NCBI RefSeq assembly: GCF_006980715.1
Contig: NZ_SBHN01000007.1
Coordinates: 124,001-188,000 of the forward strand
Source: Telmatospirillum sp. J64-1
Lineage (GTDB): Bacteria > Pseudomonadota > Alphaproteobacteria > Rhodospirillales > Magnetospirillaceae
Direction of reading: 5' to 3'
Length of the DNA: 64,000 nucleotides
Positions 62,088 through 64,000 of this stretch are shown here, piece by piece. The position numbers and the translations under genes were made by a program. The notes under the pieces are model-generated. The model was given only the letters and a program-made list of their open reading frames with translations, searched no databases and was not told the DNA's origin. Numbering within the stretch: the stretch's first letter is position 1; each line of letters starts with the position of its first letter.

Positions 62088-64000
62088 TCAATTACCGGTC
62101 CCGGCCCGCTCAAGGGCGTCGAGGACCTGGGCCTCGGTCAGCAATTCCGGCAGGACGATTCCCTCGGGGGCGCCGGGACCATAGACCACGTTGAAGGGAA
62201 TGCCGTAGCGCCCGAAACCCGCCAGATAGGCAGCGATCTCGTCGCTCGGGCGGGTCCAGTCGGCACGCATGGCCGTCACCTCGTCACCCGCCAGCCGCTG
62301 CGCCACGTCACCCCGGTCCAGGACCACCCGTTTATTGACTTGGCAGGTGATGCACCAATCGGCGGTCACATCCACGAAGACCACGCCGCCCTCGCCCACC
62401 AGCCGGGTGATCGCGGCCTGGTCGAAGCCCTGCCAGTGGCCGCTGGGCAGCCGCTCCTCGCCGGTGGTCGAAATCGCCTGGAAGGGCATGACGAAGGTCA
62501 TCAGCGACAGCCCCGCCACCGCCAGGCCCGCGGCAGGCCGGGCCGGCCGGGGCAGGCGGCGGCGCAGGCCCAGGATGAGCAGCGCCAGCACCATCATGCC
62601 CGCCACCAGCGCCGCGCCCGCCATACCCACCTGCACCGCCAGGACCGACAACAGCCACAAGGCGGTACCGGCCAGGGCCACGCCCAGGATGCGGCGCAGG
62701 GTGATCATCCAGCGTCCCGGCCGGGGCAGCCGCTGGGCCAGCCCCGGGAAGGCCGCCACCGCCAGATAGGGCAGAGCCATGCCCAGCCCCAGGGCGGCGA
62801 AGACGGCCATGATCTCGAGCGAACCGCGCGACAGGGCGAAACCGACGGCGGTCCCCAGGAAGGGCGCGGTGCAGGGAGTCGCCAGGATGGTGGCGAAGGC
62901 TCCGGTGGCGAAATGGCCCGCCAGGGAATGAGGATTGCCCCGGCTGCCGCCCAGCCCGCCCAGCCAGGACGGCAGAGGCACCTCGAACAGGCCCCACAGA
63001 TTAGCGGCGAACAGGCTGACCACCACCACCAGGGCGATCAGGAAAAGGGGCTGTTGGAACTGGATGCCCCAACCGACGGCCATGCCCGCCGCCTTGACGG
63101 CCACGGCAGCGGCGGCCAGGACCAGAAAGGAAACGAGGATGCCCGCCGCCGAGGCGACGAAGCCGGCGCGGATCTGGCGGCGTTCCGCCCCGCCATGTCC
63201 GATGACTGACAGCACCTTCAGCGACAGGACCGGCAGCACGCAGGGCATGAGGTTGAGGATCAGCCCGCCCAGCAGCGCCAGCCCCAGGATGCCGCCCAAG
63301 GCAGCCCAATCGGTGCCGGGCGGCGCAGCGGCCCGGGGCGTCGCCTGCACTTCCATGCCACGATTGCCGTCCACCACGGTCAGGGTCAGCGTCTGGCCGT
63401 CCAGCCTTCCTTCATGGCTGCCCGGCAGGACGGCGGCGGTCAGCACGGCGCGGCGGCCGCCCTGTTCCAGCGTCACCCTGGGCGGGCCGAACTGCATGTA
63501 GCCCGGCCCTTCCACGAACAAATCCGGCGTCGACAGGCCCGGCTCGGCAGCCAGGGTCACCGAAAGGTGGGCCTCGTCGCCGCTGCCCCAGGCCGAGGCC
63601 TCGACGAGTTCCATCCCGGCGGCTTCCGGCGCCCCCGGCACACGCGCCGCCCAGCGGTCGATCTCATGCAGGAAGACCGACGGCATGGTCGGGCCGGAGG
63701 GAAGGTCGAGGGCCAGCTCTTCCGTATGCGGGATGCACAGGGTTTCGCAGACCAGATAATCGACCTTGGCGCGCAGGCGCAACGGATCACCGGGCCGCTC
63801 GACCCGCACGTCGACCGGCAGGACCACCTCGCCCTCATAGCCCATGCTTTGCAGGCCGAGGATCTCGAAACGCTCCGGCGCGGGCCACCTGATCTCGGAA
63901 GAGGCGACATTGTCCGAGCCGGTCCAGTCGATGGAGGGCGGATAACCGGCATCGCCGGGCGAGCGCCAATACACCTTCCAGCCCGGCTTCAGGTCGAAAT
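62088..64000 (-). CDS. DsbD-family protein-disulfide reductase, N-terminus cut by window edge
   Basis: The coding frame reaches the right edge, so the start is missing; at least 637 residues are seen. The visible N-terminal periplasmic part begins FDLKPGWKVYWRSPGDAGYP and has KVDYLVCETLCIPHTEEL with a Cys pair. Eight membrane segments follow (GLALLGGLILNLMPCVLPVL has the conserved membrane Cys, as does AFATILATPCTAPFLGTAVG), then a C-terminal thioredoxin domain with VFVDVTADWCITCQVNKRVV (CITC). It moves electrons from cytoplasmic thioredoxin across the membrane. The disulfide-bond-domain type with the long N-terminus resembles ScsB/DsbD of alphaproteobacteria. Confidence 0.9.
   Translation of the reverse strand, partial: FDLKPGWKVYWRSPGDAGYPPSIDWTGSDNVASSEIRWPAPERFEILGLQSMGYEGEVVLPVDVRVERPGDPLRLRAKVDYLVCETLCIPHTEELALDLPSGPTMPSVFLHEIDRWAARVPGAPEAAGMELVEASAWGSGDEAHLSVTLAAEPGLSTPDLFVEGPGYMQFGPPRVTLEQGGRRAVLTAAVLPGSHEGRLDGQTLTLTVVDGNRGMEVQATPRAAAPPGTDWAALGGILGLALLGGLILNLMPCVLPVLSLKVLSVIGHGGAERRQIRAGFVASAAGILVSFLVLAAAAVAVKAAGMAVGWGIQFQQPLFLIALVVVVSLFAANLWGLFEVPLPSWLGGLGGSRGNPHSLAGHFATGAFATILATPCTAPFLGTAVGFALSRGSLEIMAVFAALGLGMALPYLAVAAFPGLAQRLPRPGRWMITLRRILGVALAGTALWLLSVLAVQVGMAGAALVAGMMVLALLILGLRRRLPRPARPAAGLAVAGLSLMTFVMPFQAISTTGEERLPSGHWQGFDQAAITRLVGEGGVVFVDVTADWCITCQVNKRVVLDRGDVAQRLAGDEVTAMRADWTRPSDEIAAYLAGFGRYGIPFNVVYGPGAPEGIVLPELLTEAQVLDALERAGTGN

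Overview
The window is chromosomal DNA from a high-G+C alphaproteobacterium, most likely a Rhodospirillales-type organism. The evidence is an F0 ATP synthase cluster of the alphaproteobacterial kind (atpI-atpB-atpE-atpF'-atpF, with a split b/b' pair and no F1 genes beside it), the dciA-dsbA-smc operon with mutY divergent, guaB followed by rsmB, and a formate-dehydrogenase accessory set (biotin-ligase-like, DUF3305, DUF3306, TorD). The species cannot be named from this sequence alone.

Layout. 1-1.9 kb: minus-strand accessory genes of a molybdenum formate dehydrogenase, running off the left edge. 2.1-2.4 kb: a small secreted protein of unknown function. 2.6-10.0 kb: a complete sulfolactate catabolic cluster. 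It holds SuyAB sulfo-lyase, a TctCAB-type tripartite transporter, an SlcC-like and a ComC-like dehydrogenase that together would racemise sulfolactate, and a GntR/HutC regulator. 10.4-14.7 kb: a curli-type functional amyloid locus, csgF-csgG-csgA-csgB. Its major subunit is very large (608 aa, 25 curlin repeats), and an intrinsic terminator lies between the major and minor subunit genes. 14.7-38.1 kb: a surface polysaccharide region. It holds galE, a WbaP-type initiating transferase, rhamnosyl- and other glycosyltransferases including a 1573-aa multi-domain protein, a methyltransferase, manC, rfbCBDA, ugd, a KpsE-KpsM-KpsT export system, an RgpF-like protein and an unexpected CoxG-like membrane-anchored protein. 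37.4-45.3 kb: outer-envelope polysaccharide genes of the Yjb/Gfc type (YjbH, a 900-aa SLBB export protein, YjbF, YjbE/GfcA-like), a lipoprotein serine protease and a lytic transglycosylase. 45.3-64 kb: core genome, comprising tRNA-Gln, ppx/gppA, rlmE, guaB, rsmB, a GlcD/Dld-type oxidase, F0 ATP synthase, smc, dsbA, dciA, mutY, peroxiredoxin and a DsbD-family protein cut by the right edge.

How it fits together. The curli and polysaccharide blocks (about 10-45 kb) form one extracellular-matrix neighbourhood: amyloid fibres and their pore, plus a capsule or exopolysaccharide probably containing rhamnose (dTDP-rhamnose genes), hexuronic acid (Ugd) and perhaps mannose (ManC), exported by an ABC transporter with Yjb/Gfc-type periplasmic and outer-membrane partners. 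A C-terminal remnant of a second yjbH-like gene beside galE mirrors the intact yjbH at the other end of the block. This suggests the polysaccharide genes were inserted or rearranged between yjbH copies. The 18.9-24.5 kb stretch is visibly poorer in G+C than its surroundings, which supports horizontal acquisition. The most unusual items are the giant curlin with a 44-residue super-period, the 1573-aa glycosyltransferase with three copies of an accessory domain, the CoxG-like protein in a capsule locus, and the paired yjbH tails.
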